A DNA stretch of 64,000 nucleotides from Roseibacillus persicicus (GCF_014651675.1 NZ_BMXI01000008.1:62001-126000), one strand, 5' to 3'. Shown: positions 53,619 to 62,808, numbered from the stretch's first letter. Numbers and translations are program-made. Notes: generated by a model from the letters alone, not told the origin.

Positions 53619-53677
53619 GTTTTCACGTTTTATCCTATTTTCACGGTGCCGTGAAACACCACTTTTTCGTGAAAAAG
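53619..53677. promoter_or_regulatory. Palindromic TTTCACG operator array upstream of hsdR
   Basis: Three elements in 59 bp: a half-site TTTTCACG at 53620, the palindrome TTTCACGG-TG-CCGTGAAA (53639-53656) and CTTTTTC-GT-GAAAAAG (53662-53677). They fill the gap between hsdR and the preceding gene. The region is probably a repressor-controlled promoter; the regulator is not obvious in the window. Confidence 0.55.
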
Positions 53678-53682
53678 AACGC

Positions 53683-54600
53683 CTAGGAAACCTCTGATAA
53701 CCCTTTCAGGATGTAGGTCGTGCGCTTTCGGCCGTTACGGAATAGGACTGTAGTTTCCTCGAAGACGGCTTTGCACTGACGATCAAAGAACTCTCGATTG
53801 AGGTTCGCAACTTGTTCTGCTGATAGCTCGTCATCGATCTTCCCCGAGATTTTGTGAGCATCGTCAGTCATGAAGTCGAAGCGCCAAGACTCGAGAAGGA
53901 CCCCTTTAAAAATGCCTGTTTTCTCAACAGTCTCCGGGTTTGAGATGGTTGAATTAACCCGCTCGAAGGCTTCACTCGCCTGAATTGGATTCATCGTGCA
54001 GCGATAGTCTCCGCTCTCCAATCGGAGGCCCGCTTTTCCTCTAGCAACCACTTCTAGAAAAGAGCGGAGATTTTGAATTACCCGTGGTGCAGTATCATTC
54101 AATTCCGCAGCAAAGTCTTCATCGCTTTCTGCGGCCGATTCAACCAAACGCGAAACATGAGAAAGGGTATCAGCAAGTTGGTCTTCCTCAAAGATTTCAT
54201 CATTCTCGGCCTTGCTCAGTTCGAGACCGAAGGAGCCGCGTGGAAGGCCCGTCAGCAAGAGGCGAGAGTCAGCTTCACCAACCCGTCGCCCTCTGGAGCC
54301 TACCACTCCGTGATAACGGTCCGCATAATCTGCCATCACCATGCTTTGGAAGGGCTCCAAAACTCGCCCCGCAAAGGAAGCGTCAATTCCTTGCGATCCT
54401 TGCACTGGCTCACCCGAGAAAAAGAGAATGGTGCGGGCTTCCTTTCCGCCCAAAGGGATGGACTCGATCTGGGCCTTGAGCTCCTCTTCCCGTTCCGCGA
54501 AAGCTCCGGCCATCAGCGGGTGACCACCAGACAGCGCTTGCATTCGTCGCGTATCGACGAGCAAGGCGTTGAGCTTTTCGCGCTGGGTCCGTGAGGTCAT
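53683..54600 (-). CDS. Unrecognised 305-aa partner of the NTase-fold gene
   Basis: 305 aa, no signal peptide or membrane helix. An N-terminal helical segment (1-50, 'EKLNALLVDTRRMQALSGG') is followed by 'TILFFSGEPVQGSQGIDASFAGRVLEPFQSMV' in parts (about 58-90), an acidic helical stretch (130-170), and a C-terminal mixed domain ending 'FRNGRKRTTYILKGLSEV'. None of the usual HEPN Rx4-6H motif is visible. It begins 3 nt after the stop of the nucleotidyltransferase-like gene, so the two are surely co-expressed. I do not recognise the family; as NTase partners are often toxins or effectors, that is a reasonable hypothesis only. Confidence 0.8.
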   Translation of the reverse strand: MTSRTQREKLNALLVDTRRMQALSGGHPLMAGAFAEREEELKAQIESIPLGGKEARTILFFSGEPVQGSQGIDASFAGRVLEPFQSMVMADYADRYHGVVGSRGRRVGEADSRLLLTGLPRGSFGLELSKAENDEIFEEDQLADTLSHVSRLVESAAESDEDFAAELNDTAPRVIQNLRSFLEVVARGKAGLRLESGDYRCTMNPIQASEAFERVNSTISNPETVEKTGIFKGVLLESWRFDFMTDDAHKISGKIDDELSAEQVANLNREFFDRQCKAVFEETTVLFRNGRKRTTYILKGLSEVS

Positions 54601-54603
54601 TTC

Positions 54604-55155
54604 CTAGAGTTGCTGAAGTTTCTGAGCTGCCAAACTATCGTCCGAATCGGTATCGAGGTCAATTCTGAGCATTCCTTTCCAGACTCCTTGCCGATTGTGC
54701 GAAAAGAGCTGGGCCCAATAGCGAGACATCTCGACGGTGTTTGCGGGCTGGAAGCTGGCGTCCAAGGGGTAATGGTCCACCAAGTAATTTGCCTTGGAGA
54801 GCTGTGGGCTCCCGAATTCCGGAAACCGCTGAGCCAACCCTTGCTGAAAGGCGAGGTCATAGCCCCAATAGATCGTCACCAGATCCAAGTCATTGGGAGC
54901 CCGGCCTTCTTGAGTCTCGATATCTTCCAGAAAGCTTCCATCGAGCCACTGAAATCCCTGACGAAGTCCCTCGGTTCTCAGTCGTTCCCGGAACTTGAGA
55001 AAGCCATCTAGAATAGCCTTCCGTTCCGGGCTGGTGGCAAATTTGTCCACGAGCTCGACCGTGCTGCAGGGATACGGCGATAGATCCGAAAACTGAACCG
55101 GACTTCCCAGATGAGGCGGGAGAACGAGGTTGTGATCAAAGTCAGGAATAGCCAT
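54604..55155 (-). CDS. DUF6932-like nucleotidyltransferase-fold protein
   Basis: 183 aa. The DNA-polymerase-beta-type core is visible: D72-G-S-F75, then 14 residues later N88-D89-L-D91 ('APNDLDLVTIYW'), and a third acidic candidate at D127 or D132 ('VDHYPLDAS'). This is the GS...DxD pattern of minimal NTases, in the form 'GSFxED...RxPNDxDxVT' seen in DUF6932 proteins. It should transfer a nucleotide to a protein or RNA, as MntA-type antitoxins do. It lies directly upstream of the 305-aa gene (3-nt gap) and 73 bp after the HNH gene, inside the type I restriction operon. Confidence 0.8.
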   Translation of the reverse strand: MAIPDFDHNLVLPPHLGSPVQFSDLSPYPCSTVELVDKFATSPERKAILDGFLKFRERLRTEGLRQGFQWLDGSFLEDIETQEGRAPNDLDLVTIYWGYDLAFQQGLAQRFPEFGSPQLSKANYLVDHYPLDASFQPANTVEMSRYWAQLFSHNRQGVWKGMLRIDLDTDSDDSLAAQKLQQL

Positions 55156-55228
55156 GTTTCAAGTGCTTAAGAAAACTTATCTATTTTTATAGTCGGTTGA
55201 AAGACTGAACATTCGGCCCTTCAGCTTT

Positions 55229-56077
55229 TTAATCGGGGATGTTTTCAAAGCCACCAGCGCAGAACCAAGAGTCTGTGGCTGCGGTATCGTATAAGACTGC
55301 TTGCCACGAATTAGGCCTCGTGATTCGCAATGAGCGCGCTCTTCCCTCCAAGTCTTGCCTGACAGCGTCACTACCCCCAACTTCAAACAGTTCCTTAAAG
55401 AGCGGCTTTTGACCCACTAACTCTCCGGCAGCGTGATCAGAATATAATTGGCTCAGAGCTAGAGTCTTAAAATGGTAATTAGCTCTCTCGAACTTCGCTG
55501 CATCCCAATCGTGGGGTCTCTGGACATCGAATAACACCCCTACAGGATCACTTTGCACCATCTCTGCTCTTAGCCAAAAACCATCATCGAAGTCGTCATA
55601 GTAGGGGTGGAAGGTCTCAGTTTCACGGGAATTCGGATAGACTGCGCGCTTGTTGAAGTTGCAGTCCTTGCAGGACGGAACAAGATTTAAGGGGGTTACA
55701 ACAAGAGAGGAATGCCGAGATTCAGGCAGATAGTGATCTAACGTAGACGCATCTCGCTGCCCACATAGTGGACATCTCCGCTGAGGAGAAGATATCAATA
55801 TTTTATCGTATACAGAGCGCCCCGGCGCTCCACTCTTAGCCATTCGATTGGTATAAACCTTAAGAATCTCTTTCTTTGAAACTCCTTCAATGTCTTCTGA
55901 CGCCGATATCAGGTGCAATTTTCCTAGGGTTGCTTCGGCGTCGTATTCATCTGAAGCTCTCTCAACCGAGTCTTTTAGAGCTGACAATTTCCTCTTCAAG
56001 GCAACATTTCGAACTTTGCTAATACAAAGCTCGTAGGTCGTCCCAGCATCATGAGTGGGTTTAGGAAGACTCCTCAT
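55229..56077 (-). CDS. HNH endonuclease of ATPase/HNH pair (PtuB-like)
   Basis: 282 aa. The HNH core is C102-P-L-C105, D114-H115 ('TLDHYLPES'), N131 and C136-K-D-C139-N, a zinc-stabilised HNH nuclease. A helical N-terminal half (1-95) and a C-terminal domain of unknown fold surround it. Its start overlaps the end of the upstream ATPase gene by 17 bp, which implies coupled synthesis. The ATPase + HNH combination is the architecture of Septu (PtuA/PtuB) anti-phage systems. Base composition is visibly more AT-rich than in the flanking core genes, consistent with acquisition. Confidence 0.85.
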   Translation of the reverse strand: MRSLPKPTHDAGTTYELCISKVRNVALKRKLSALKDSVERASDEYDAEATLGKLHLISASEDIEGVSKKEILKVYTNRMAKSGAPGRSVYDKILISSPQRRCPLCGQRDASTLDHYLPESRHSSLVVTPLNLVPSCKDCNFNKRAVYPNSRETETFHPYYDDFDDGFWLRAEMVQSDPVGVLFDVQRPHDWDAAKFERANYHFKTLALSQLYSDHAAGELVGQKPLFKELFEVGGSDAVRQDLEGRARSLRITRPNSWQAVLYDTAATDSWFCAGGFENIPD

Positions 56078-57623
56078 TCTCAGCCTCCTTTCTTAAGAAC
56101 ATCACACGCAGAATGGCTCTAGCTTCGGCGCCAAGAGCCCCACCGAACTTTCGCACTGCCTGTTGATAGGATGATGAATCTCGAGCTGCTTCTCGAAGCA
56201 ATCGGTGGAAGCCCGCATCCGTCACCTCAAAACCGAAGACCTCCCTCGTCAGTATTCCTACGTTTTCTCCAAAGGTTTGGCATTCTAGCCTTTCTGCTTT
56301 GGCGGCGTGTCCTGAACGTTGGAGTTTCCAAACGCAATCTTGTGGGACTTCCTGAAGAACTACGGGTGAATGCGTCGCTATTATCGCTACTCCATTCCGA
56401 TCCGTGAGGAGATTCGAAAGCGCACGAATAAATGCAGACAAAAGAGGTGGGTGAAGATGTCCTTCCGGTTCATCGAGTAAAACTAAGGTCATCTCTTCCA
56501 CGGATTCAACTAGTCGAGTAATAGACAAGAGAACAATCTGATGTCCCGAACTTAGTTTTTTGAAGACCGCCTTAGCCTCCTCTTGATGTTCTTTTCTTGT
56601 AAGTTTCCCAATAAAACCTGTGATGCTGGCTGTTGCAAAAATAGGATCGCTCTCGAGTGTAATTAAAGCTGAGCGCCATCTGTTTGCTCTTGATCCAATT
56701 GAACATTCGATTGCGCTATTTACGAACTCGGTTGCCAAGCTTGCGGGGCTCTTCGTGCCAAGAGATTTGCCATCAATTTTTCTGATTCGTCGCAAACCTA
56801 TATATGAGAACTCCACCTCACCATTTTTTTCAAGCTCGTCAGGGGCCAAAGCAAAACCGTCAAAGGCGCTAAAGCAAACTGAAACCAGATTTGAGAAGGG
56901 AGCGTCGGTTCGCGAAGCGCGAGATAGCAGAGTTGCGAACTGCCCAGAACGCGCGGCAATGGAACGCTTTGCGACCAATGACTTAGTCATCAAGTTTAGC
57001 GTGTGTGTCTTGCCAACGCCATTGCGTCCAATGATCACGTGAATATTTGATGGTGGAGATGACTCTGGTTCCACTTCAAACGTCATCTTGACTTCAGCAC
57101 TTCCATGAGCCTCTCTCTTCGGTGCCGTGTAGCTAAAATTGAATTTGGTTAGACGGGCTCCTCCTTGGGTAATACGATGAAACTGCCCTTCGATTTCTGT
57201 TCTGCTGACGGAACGAAGAAGCGAAACTTTTGTTACTCGTTCCTTGGCGGCTCGTTGCCAAAGAGTAAGGTCAGCGGCGACATCATTCATTGAGGAAAGG
57301 AATGATTTTCGAAAGGATTCACCTATTTTGTTTAGGTTGTCATAGTACTCGTCGTCTTGCCCCAGCGAAAAGTAGAGCTCTTCAAGAGCAGCGAAGTTTG
57401 CAGGAATATCAGGTCGGCTCAGACTACCCATCTGGAACTTGCCAATTTTTACTGAGCCTATCCGTTGTCTCTCCTCCAGCTCATCATAAAAGTAGGCTGT
57501 ATACATTGTATTGAAGGTGAACCAGTCGTCCCAGCCGTGCTCAACGAGAACAACAAGGTTAGGAGCCGCCTCGATGTCGCTGAAGCTTTCTACTACTTTG
57601 AACTGTAATTCTTGGGCGGGCAT
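56061..57623 (-). CDS. SMC/ABC-type AAA ATPase (PtuA-like)
   Basis: 520 aa. Walker A is G199-RNGVGKT206 ('VIIGRNGVGKTHTL'), the ABC-like signature LSSGHQ lies at 357-362, Walker B 'LVLLDEPEGHLHPP' at 380-393, and the switch His in 'ATHSPVVLQEV' at 418. This is the OLD/RecF-SMC type of AAA_15/AAA_21 ATPase used by many defence systems. A roughly 190-residue N-terminal region precedes Walker A, unusual for PtuA, where the P-loop sits near the start. Partner of the overlapping HNH gene. First of the four genes inserted behind hsdS (15-bp gap). Confidence 0.88.
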   Translation of the reverse strand: MPAQELQFKVVESFSDIEAAPNLVVLVEHGWDDWFTFNTMYTAYFYDELEERQRIGSVKIGKFQMGSLSRPDIPANFAALEELYFSLGQDDEYYDNLNKIGESFRKSFLSSMNDVAADLTLWQRAAKERVTKVSLLRSVSRTEIEGQFHRITQGGARLTKFNFSYTAPKREAHGSAEVKMTFEVEPESSPPSNIHVIIGRNGVGKTHTLNLMTKSLVAKRSIAARSGQFATLLSRASRTDAPFSNLVSVCFSAFDGFALAPDELEKNGEVEFSYIGLRRIRKIDGKSLGTKSPASLATEFVNSAIECSIGSRANRWRSALITLESDPIFATASITGFIGKLTRKEHQEEAKAVFKKLSSGHQIVLLSITRLVESVEEMTLVLLDEPEGHLHPPLLSAFIRALSNLLTDRNGVAIIATHSPVVLQEVPQDCVWKLQRSGHAAKAERLECQTFGENVGILTREVFGFEVTDAGFHRLLREAARDSSSYQQAVRKFGGALGAEARAILRVMFLRKEAENEESS

Positions 57624-57638
57624 ATCACCAGATGGGAT

Positions 57639-58835
57639 CTATTTAATGCCTTGACGAGGGCTTAGGAGTTTCGGGAGAAGGAGGTCGCGGGTTTGGCGGA
57701 GGGTTTGGTTGCGGCGTTCAAGAGAATAGACTGAGCGAACAATTTTTTCCGCAAAGACTCCGAACGCGCTACAAATTTCAGTGGGAGGAACTAGAAGGTT
57801 TTTTGCGATGAATTCAGGCCAGTGGCCTTTGTAGTCGTTAAATTCGATCAAGTCCTTTGTGGCCCAGTGCAGCCAATAGAGGTTTCGTGCCAAATCAGGC
57901 GCTGAACGAAAAGGGAGAACGTTTTGAATTGCCGAAAAGGGATACTGAATAATCCGCTGGTAGCAGGTGTGGTTAGCGAAGACGATCACAGGATTGTCCT
58001 CGGTGGCAACAAAACCAGGTTCATCGTTGTGATAGCCAATGATTCCAGATTTTCCTTGGTCGAGAACAGGGATAGCCCCCGTCTCATCGACTGTTTTCTG
58101 ACTGTATTTCTTTCCTGCTGGGAATCTTTTTAGCGCATCTTCGACCGTCTTCACCTCCCACCCGTCTGGAATCGGGCCGAGGGGGGAGTTGGTGAGGGTG
58201 AGTTTGGGGGGGAGGCCGGCTTGGGTGAGGACTTCGGGGGGGATGCGGAAGTGGACGAACCACTCGCGGTAGAGGGATTGCGCCATCTCCTCCAGAATCC
58301 GGATGCGCCGCAGGTTGTTCTCAATCAGTTCGTCGTAGGCCGAGAGGATGCCTGCGATTCGGCGTTGGGTGGGGAGGTCTGCGTGATATTGAATCTGATG
58401 AACGCGTAACTGGCCTAGCCCGAGAAAGGGCTGAGCAGATCCAGTCTTCGTCCCTTTCGCGAGAGCTTGAAACTGTGGGCTTACAACAAGGTAGTAGAGG
58501 TAACGTCCATCAATCTTCTTTGGGTCCGGCTTAAAGAGAGCAACATTTTTGATGCTGAACTCACGTTTCGTGCGCACAAGTGCGGCCTCGCCCAACGAAG
58601 CTCCAATGTGGGCAAAAAGTGTATCGAACTGCTCAGGCTTTGATCGTGCGATGACCTTCCTGTGGTCGGGCTCGGAAATCTGATCGCAAGTTTCAAAGTC
58701 GATCGTTCCTCCTACAATCTCCTTCGCTTTAACTAGCGGAAATCCTTCTTCCACCCTTTTGGGCGTATCGTGTGTTCCATCAGTTACTAAGGAGCAAACA
58801 TCAGCGAGGGCGGTAGTAGTGAGTCTATTTTTCAT
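57639..58835 (-). CDS. hsdS: Type I restriction enzyme, specificity subunit
   Basis: 398 aa with two target-recognition domains: TRD1 about 5-165 ('[31 protein letters not shown]') and TRD2 about 210-365 ('[23 protein letters not shown]'). They are separated by the helical spacer '[39 protein letters not shown]' and followed by a second helix at the end. TRD regions are more AT-rich than the spacer, as expected for exchanged cassettes. It directs methylation and cleavage to a bipartite site that cannot be predicted from sequence. Overlaps hsdM by 4 nt. Confidence 0.96.
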   Translation of the reverse strand: MKNRLTTTALADVCSLVTDGTHDTPKRVEEGFPLVKAKEIVGGTIDFETCDQISEPDHRKVIARSKPEQFDTLFAHIGASLGEAALVRTKREFSIKNVALFKPDPKKIDGRYLYYLVVSPQFQALAKGTKTGSAQPFLGLGQLRVHQIQYHADLPTQRRIAGILSAYDELIENNLRRIRILEEMAQSLYREWFVHFRIPPEVLTQAGLPPKLTLTNSPLGPIPDGWEVKTVEDALKRFPAGKKYSQKTVDETGAIPVLDQGKSGIIGYHNDEPGFVATEDNPVIVFANHTCYQRIIQYPFSAIQNVLPFRSAPDLARNLYWLHWATKDLIEFNDYKGHWPEFIAKNLLVPPTEICSAFGVFAEKIVRSVYSLERRNQTLRQTRDLLLPKLLSPRQGIK

Positions 58836-60442
58836 ACCGTCTCCAAAATTTCTAACACGTTCTCTGCAATCTTTTCCTCCAACTCCCGCGCTTCGCCGTT
58901 CAGGACTTCGAGCTCGTCGTTGAGTGCAACGAATTGTTCTTTGAAGTCTTGGTCGCTGAGTTCTTCGCCTTTGGCGACGCCGACGTAGCGGCCGGGGTTG
59001 AGGGACCAGCCTTGCGCTTCGATTTCGGCGCGGGTGGCGGCTTTGCAGAGGCCGGGGATGTCTTTGAATTGTGAATTTTGACGAGTGAGTGGTGAATTGT
59101 CGGAGGGGTCTCCGAAGACTTCGCGGAATTTGGGTTCGGAGCCGTGGTGGAATTCGAGGTCTTGGCCGCGATAGAGGCGGACGACGTTGGCGAGGAATTC
59201 GTTTTGGGCGGGGGTGAAGTCGCGGTGGGCGCGGTCGAGTTGGCGGAAGACGTGGCGGGCGTCGAGGAAGAGGACGGTGTCTTCGCGCGGGGTGCCGGTT
59301 TTTCCTTTGTCCAAGAACCAGAGGGTGCAGGGCAGGGTGACGGTGAAGAAGAAGTTGGATCCGATGCTAACCATGACGTCGACGTGGCCGCTGCGGATGA
59401 GCTTTTCGCGGATGTCTTGCTCGGAGGCGCGGGCGTCGGCGGCGGAATTGGCCATGACGAATCCGGCCCGGCCCCGGGGACTGAGCGCGGAGTGGAAGTG
59501 CTGAACCCAGAGGTAGTTGCCATTGTCGGTGCGCGGCAGGCCAAGGGGATAGCGCGGGTCGTCGGCGAGGCGTTCTTTATCGATCTTGCTGACGTTGAAG
59601 GGTGGGTTGGCGAGCACGAAGTCGAAGCGCCCCACGGAGTCGTGGAGGTCTTCGTAGTAGGTATTGCCCTGCCGGATGTCGCCACTGAGCCCGTGCACCG
59701 CGAGGTTGAGGCGGGCGAGGCGGCTGGTGTCGGTGACGCGCTCTTGGCCGTGGACCGAGATTTCGGCAGTGGGGTTCTGGTGATGCTCAGCAACGAAGCG
59801 AGCGGATTGAACGAACATGCCGCCGGACCCACAAGCGGGGTCGTAGATGCGGCCATGGTAGGGTTCGAGAATATCGACGATGAGGCGGACGATGGAAGTG
59901 GGGGTGTAGAACTCGCCGCCCTTTTGTCCCTCGGACATCGCGAACTTGCCAAGGAAGTATTCGTAGATGAGCCCGAAGGTGTCGCCTTCCTGATCCATGG
60001 GGATGGAGGCCATGACCTTGAGGAGTTCAGCGAGGGTGCGGTTCTCGAGGATTTGGAAGGTCTTGGGTAGAACGTCGGCAAGGTCGGGGTTTTCCTTTTC
60101 CACCGCCCGCATGGCCTCGTTGACCGCTTTGCCCAGTGCGGAGCCTTCGGGGAGTTGGAGGAGATGGGGAAAGCGGGCTTCCTCGGGTAGATAGAGCACG
60201 CCCTTGGCATGGTAGTCGGTGGGGCCAATCTTGCGGCGGGAGCCGGGCTTGGGCTGAATCTCCTCGGCGACGGCAGCGAAGCGGGTCTCGGCATAGCGCA
60301 AGAAGATGAGGCCGAGGACAATGGGGGAGAATTCGGAGGGCTTGAGGGCGGCATTGGCCCAGAGGCTATTGGCAGCGTCCCAAAGGGTTTTTTCGAGCTC
60401 GGCGTGGGAGTCGTCGGCAGTCGCGGGTTCGGTCCAGTGCAT
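58832..60442 (-). CDS. hsdM: Type I restriction enzyme, methyltransferase subunit
   Basis: 536 aa N6-adenine methyltransferase. The helical HsdM N domain occupies about 15-150. SAM-binding motif I is [10 protein letters not shown] at 201-210 and the catalytic motif IV is N279-PPF282. '[27 protein letters not shown]' (about 166) is the usual pre-motif-I region. The C-terminal tail is a Glu-rich helix that contacts HsdS. It is the first gene of the island operon (hsdM-hsdS-ATPase-HNH-NTase-305aa-hsdR). Confidence 0.97.
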   Translation of the reverse strand: MHWTEPATADDSHAELEKTLWDAANSLWANAALKPSEFSPIVLGLIFLRYAETRFAAVAEEIQPKPGSRRKIGPTDYHAKGVLYLPEEARFPHLLQLPEGSALGKAVNEAMRAVEKENPDLADVLPKTFQILENRTLAELLKVMASIPMDQEGDTFGLIYEYFLGKFAMSEGQKGGEFYTPTSIVRLIVDILEPYHGRIYDPACGSGGMFVQSARFVAEHHQNPTAEISVHGQERVTDTSRLARLNLAVHGLSGDIRQGNTYYEDLHDSVGRFDFVLANPPFNVSKIDKERLADDPRYPLGLPRTDNGNYLWVQHFHSALSPRGRAGFVMANSAADARASEQDIREKLIRSGHVDVMVSIGSNFFFTVTLPCTLWFLDKGKTGTPREDTVLFLDARHVFRQLDRAHRDFTPAQNEFLANVVRLYRGQDLEFHHGSEPKFREVFGDPSDNSPLTRQNSQFKDIPGLCKAATRAEIEAQGWSLNPGRYVGVAKGEELSDQDFKEQFVALNDELEVLNGEARELEEKIAENVLEILETV

Positions 60443-60505
60443 CTGGCGAGAGAATTAGCAGGGATGGACGAGGGAGGGAAGGGAAGGGTTTTGGAGGCGG
60501 GTCAG

Positions 60506-60779
60506 TTTTTTTCGACGCAGAGGCGCGGAGGCGCAGAGAGGGTCGCGGAGGACGGGGCTTTGGTTTTTTCTGTTTTGGTTTTGGGACCAGAATGGATGGG
60601 ATGGATGGGATTCAGAAAAGGACCTATGAGCTCGTTTCCAGACGAAGCGCGGAACTTCAGTCCGCCCCAGAGCATCGTCGGGTCCGGTTTTGTTTGGACG
60701 GGGACATTGAGACTCCGGGGCTGGGCTCAGGGACAGGAATGTCCCTGCTCCGTCGACACGCAAGTCTTCGGATTTTTTG
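60506..60779. repeat. Dispersed repeat copy 2 (right flank of island)
   Basis: About 274 bp, GACGCAGAGGCGCGGAGGCG through CTTCGGATTTTTT, including the GGATGGATGGGATGG tract and the hairpin CAGGGACA-GGAA-TGTCCCTG (60728-60747). Tandem with copy 3 at a 293-bp period. No gene lies between hsdM (60442) and argH (61139). Confidence 0.9.
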
Positions 60780-60795
60780 GCGCAGCTAGCCGGGA

Positions 60796-61071
60796 GTTTT
60801 TTCTTCGACGCAGAGGCGCGGAGGCTCAGAGAGGGCCGCGGAGGACGGGGCTTTGGTTTTCTCTGTTTTGGTTTTGGGACCAGAATGGATGGGATGGATG
60901 GGATTCAGAAAAGGACCTATGAGCCCACTTCCAGACGGAGCGCGGAACTTCAGTCCGCCCCAGAGCATCGTCGGGTCCGGTTTTGTTTCGACGGGGCTTT
61001 GAGACTCCAAGGCTGGGCTCAGGGACAGGAATGTCCCTGCTCCGTCGACACGCGAGTCTTCGGATTTTTTG
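60796..61071. repeat. Dispersed repeat copy 3 (right flank of island)
   Basis: About 275 bp and nearly identical to copy 2, with the hairpin at 61020-61039. The remaining 61072-61138 shows nothing recognisable. Confidence 0.9.
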
Positions 61072-61138
61072 AGCTCAGAAGAGAGCAGTTCTGGAGCGGC
61101 TGAAGCCCGTGCTCCGTTCTGGGTGGGGACTTGCTTTT

Positions 61139-62494
61139 TTAGCCGATGGCAGCGTGCCAGCGTTCGATCTCAGCTTTGACGTTGTCCGGGCTGGGGGCGC
61201 CGGGGTTGGTGCGGGCGCGGAGGGCGGTGGCGAGGTCGAAGACGGCGTTGGCCTCGGGTTTGTAGGCGGGGTCGATCTTGGTGAGGTCGAGTTGATCGAG
61301 GGGAGTGTTGGTGGCGATGGATTCCGCGACGGCCCGACCGACGAGGTCGTGGGCCTGGCGGAAGGGGACTCCTTCGCGCACCAGCCAGTCTGCCAAATCG
61401 GTGGCAAGCAACATGGGGTCGGCGGCGGCCTTGGCGCAGTTGCCGGTGTGAATGGTCATCGCTTCGACCATCTCGGCATTGACCTTGAGGGTGAGGACGA
61501 TGGTGTCGATGGAATCGAAGAGGGGCTCTTTGTCTTCCTGCAAGTCGCGGTTGTAGGTGAGGGGGAGTCCTTTGACTGCGGTGAGGAGGGCCATAAGATT
61601 TCCGTAAAGGCGGCCGGTCTTGCCCCGGGTGATCTCGGAGACGTCGGGATTCTTTTTCTGCGGCATCAGGGACGAGCCGGTGGTGTGGGCGTCGGAGAGG
61701 GTGACGAAGTGGAACTCGGCCGAGGACCAAAGGATGAGATCCTCGGAGAGACGCGAAAGGTGCGCTCCGATGAGGGAAAGATTGAAGAGGATTTCCGCCA
61801 GGTAGTCCCGGTCGGAGATTGCATCCATCGAATTGTTCGTGACGTCGTCGAAGCCGAGTTCGTCGGCAATGGCCTTGCGATCGAGATTGATGGTGGAACC
61901 TGCCAGAGCGCCGGAGCCGAGGGGGCTGACGTTGAGACGCTTGCGGGTGTCGGCCAAGCGGCTGATGTCGCGGGAAAGCATTTCGACATAGGCCAGAAGG
62001 TGGTGACCGACGGTGACGGGTTGACCGCGCTGAAGATGGGTGTAGCCGGGGATGGGGTCTTCGGCGTGTTTCTTCGCTTGGCTGAGAAGGGCTTTCTGAA
62101 GCTGCACCACAAGGCGGGTGATCTCGTCGATTTCTTCGCGGCAATACAGGCGCGTATCTGTGGCAACCTGGTCATTGCGGGAGCGGGCAGTGTGGAGCTT
62201 CGCTCCGGTGGGGCCGATGTCGGCGGTGAGGGCAGACTCGATGTTGAGGTGGATGTCCTCCAGCTCGGTGGAGAATTCGAACTCGCCCTTTTCGATGCGT
62301 TCTTGAATGGCTTTGAGCCCAGCCTCGATTTTCTCGAACTCTTCCTGCGTCAGGATGCCCGCTTTCACCTGAGCGCGGGCATGAGCGATGGAGCCCCGGA
62401 TGTCGTGTTTATAGAGGCGCCAATCGAAGGAGATGGATTCTCCGAATTGTTGAACGAGATCAGCGGTTTTTTGAGCGAAGCGGCCTTTCCACAT
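61139..62494 (-). CDS. argH: Argininosuccinate lyase
   Basis: 451 aa from the ATG at 62494. Last step of arginine synthesis: argininosuccinate to arginine and fumarate. Family blocks: 'MWKGRFAQKTADLVQQFGESI', 'DIHLNIESALTADIG', 'KLHTARSRNDQVATDTRLY', 'PGYTHLQRGQPVTVGHHLL' and the catalytic loop 'TTGSSLMPQKKNPDVSE' (about 270). Monocistronic by position. Downstream it abuts the right repeats of the defence island. Confidence 0.98.
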   Translation of the reverse strand: MWKGRFAQKTADLVQQFGESISFDWRLYKHDIRGSIAHARAQVKAGILTQEEFEKIEAGLKAIQERIEKGEFEFSTELEDIHLNIESALTADIGPTGAKLHTARSRNDQVATDTRLYCREEIDEITRLVVQLQKALLSQAKKHAEDPIPGYTHLQRGQPVTVGHHLLAYVEMLSRDISRLADTRKRLNVSPLGSGALAGSTINLDRKAIADELGFDDVTNNSMDAISDRDYLAEILFNLSLIGAHLSRLSEDLILWSSAEFHFVTLSDAHTTGSSLMPQKKNPDVSEITRGKTGRLYGNLMALLTAVKGLPLTYNRDLQEDKEPLFDSIDTIVLTLKVNAEMVEAMTIHTGNCAKAAADPMLLATDLADWLVREGVPFRQAHDLVGRAVAESIATNTPLDQLDLTKIDPAYKPEANAVFDLATALRARTNPGAPSPDNVKAEIERWHAAIG

Positions 62495-62541
62495 AAGTGG
62501 GGAAGGATTAGCGCCTCGGACCGGAAAGGGAAATGGTATTC

Positions 62542-62775
62542 TTACCCGCTTTGCGGTTCGTGGTAATAAACGGCGATAAAGACGGTAGCGGGCTCGGCGA
62601 AAATTTGATGTCCGTTAAAAATAGAGACCACCTCTAGAGTGGGGTTGGCGTGTAACCACTCTTGCGACTGCCGATGGACGCTATCAACCTGCTCCGTGAC
62701 CAAAAAGTGGGGCGCGAAGCGAATTCCGCCCGAGGAGCGAGCACAGAAGATTCGATGAGCTATCGGCCTTGGCAA
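62542..62775 (-). CDS. Small hypothetical protein
   Basis: 77 aa with a TTG start; an internal TTG (about residue 25) may be the real start. The second half, 'QEWLHANPTLEVVSIFNGHQ' followed by 'ATVFIAVYYHEPQ', looks like a real alpha-beta fold of a short protein, whereas the N-terminus does not. Placed between argH and the AraC-type gene. Low confidence. Confidence 0.4.
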   Translation of the reverse strand: MPRPIAHRIFCARSSGGIRFAPHFLVTEQVDSVHRQSQEWLHANPTLEVVSIFNGHQIFAEPATVFIAVYYHEPQSG

Positions 62776-62808
62776 CGGAGAACGAGCAGCCAGGAAGCGG
62801 ACTCAGTC

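Noticed and set aside
58900-60354. 484-aa minus-strand ORF, Ser/Pro/Thr rich
   Set aside because: Out-of-frame shadow of hsdM; low complexity.
61109-62566. 485-aa plus-strand ORF, Gly/Val/Glu rich
   Set aside because: Exact antisense of argH, which has all family motifs.
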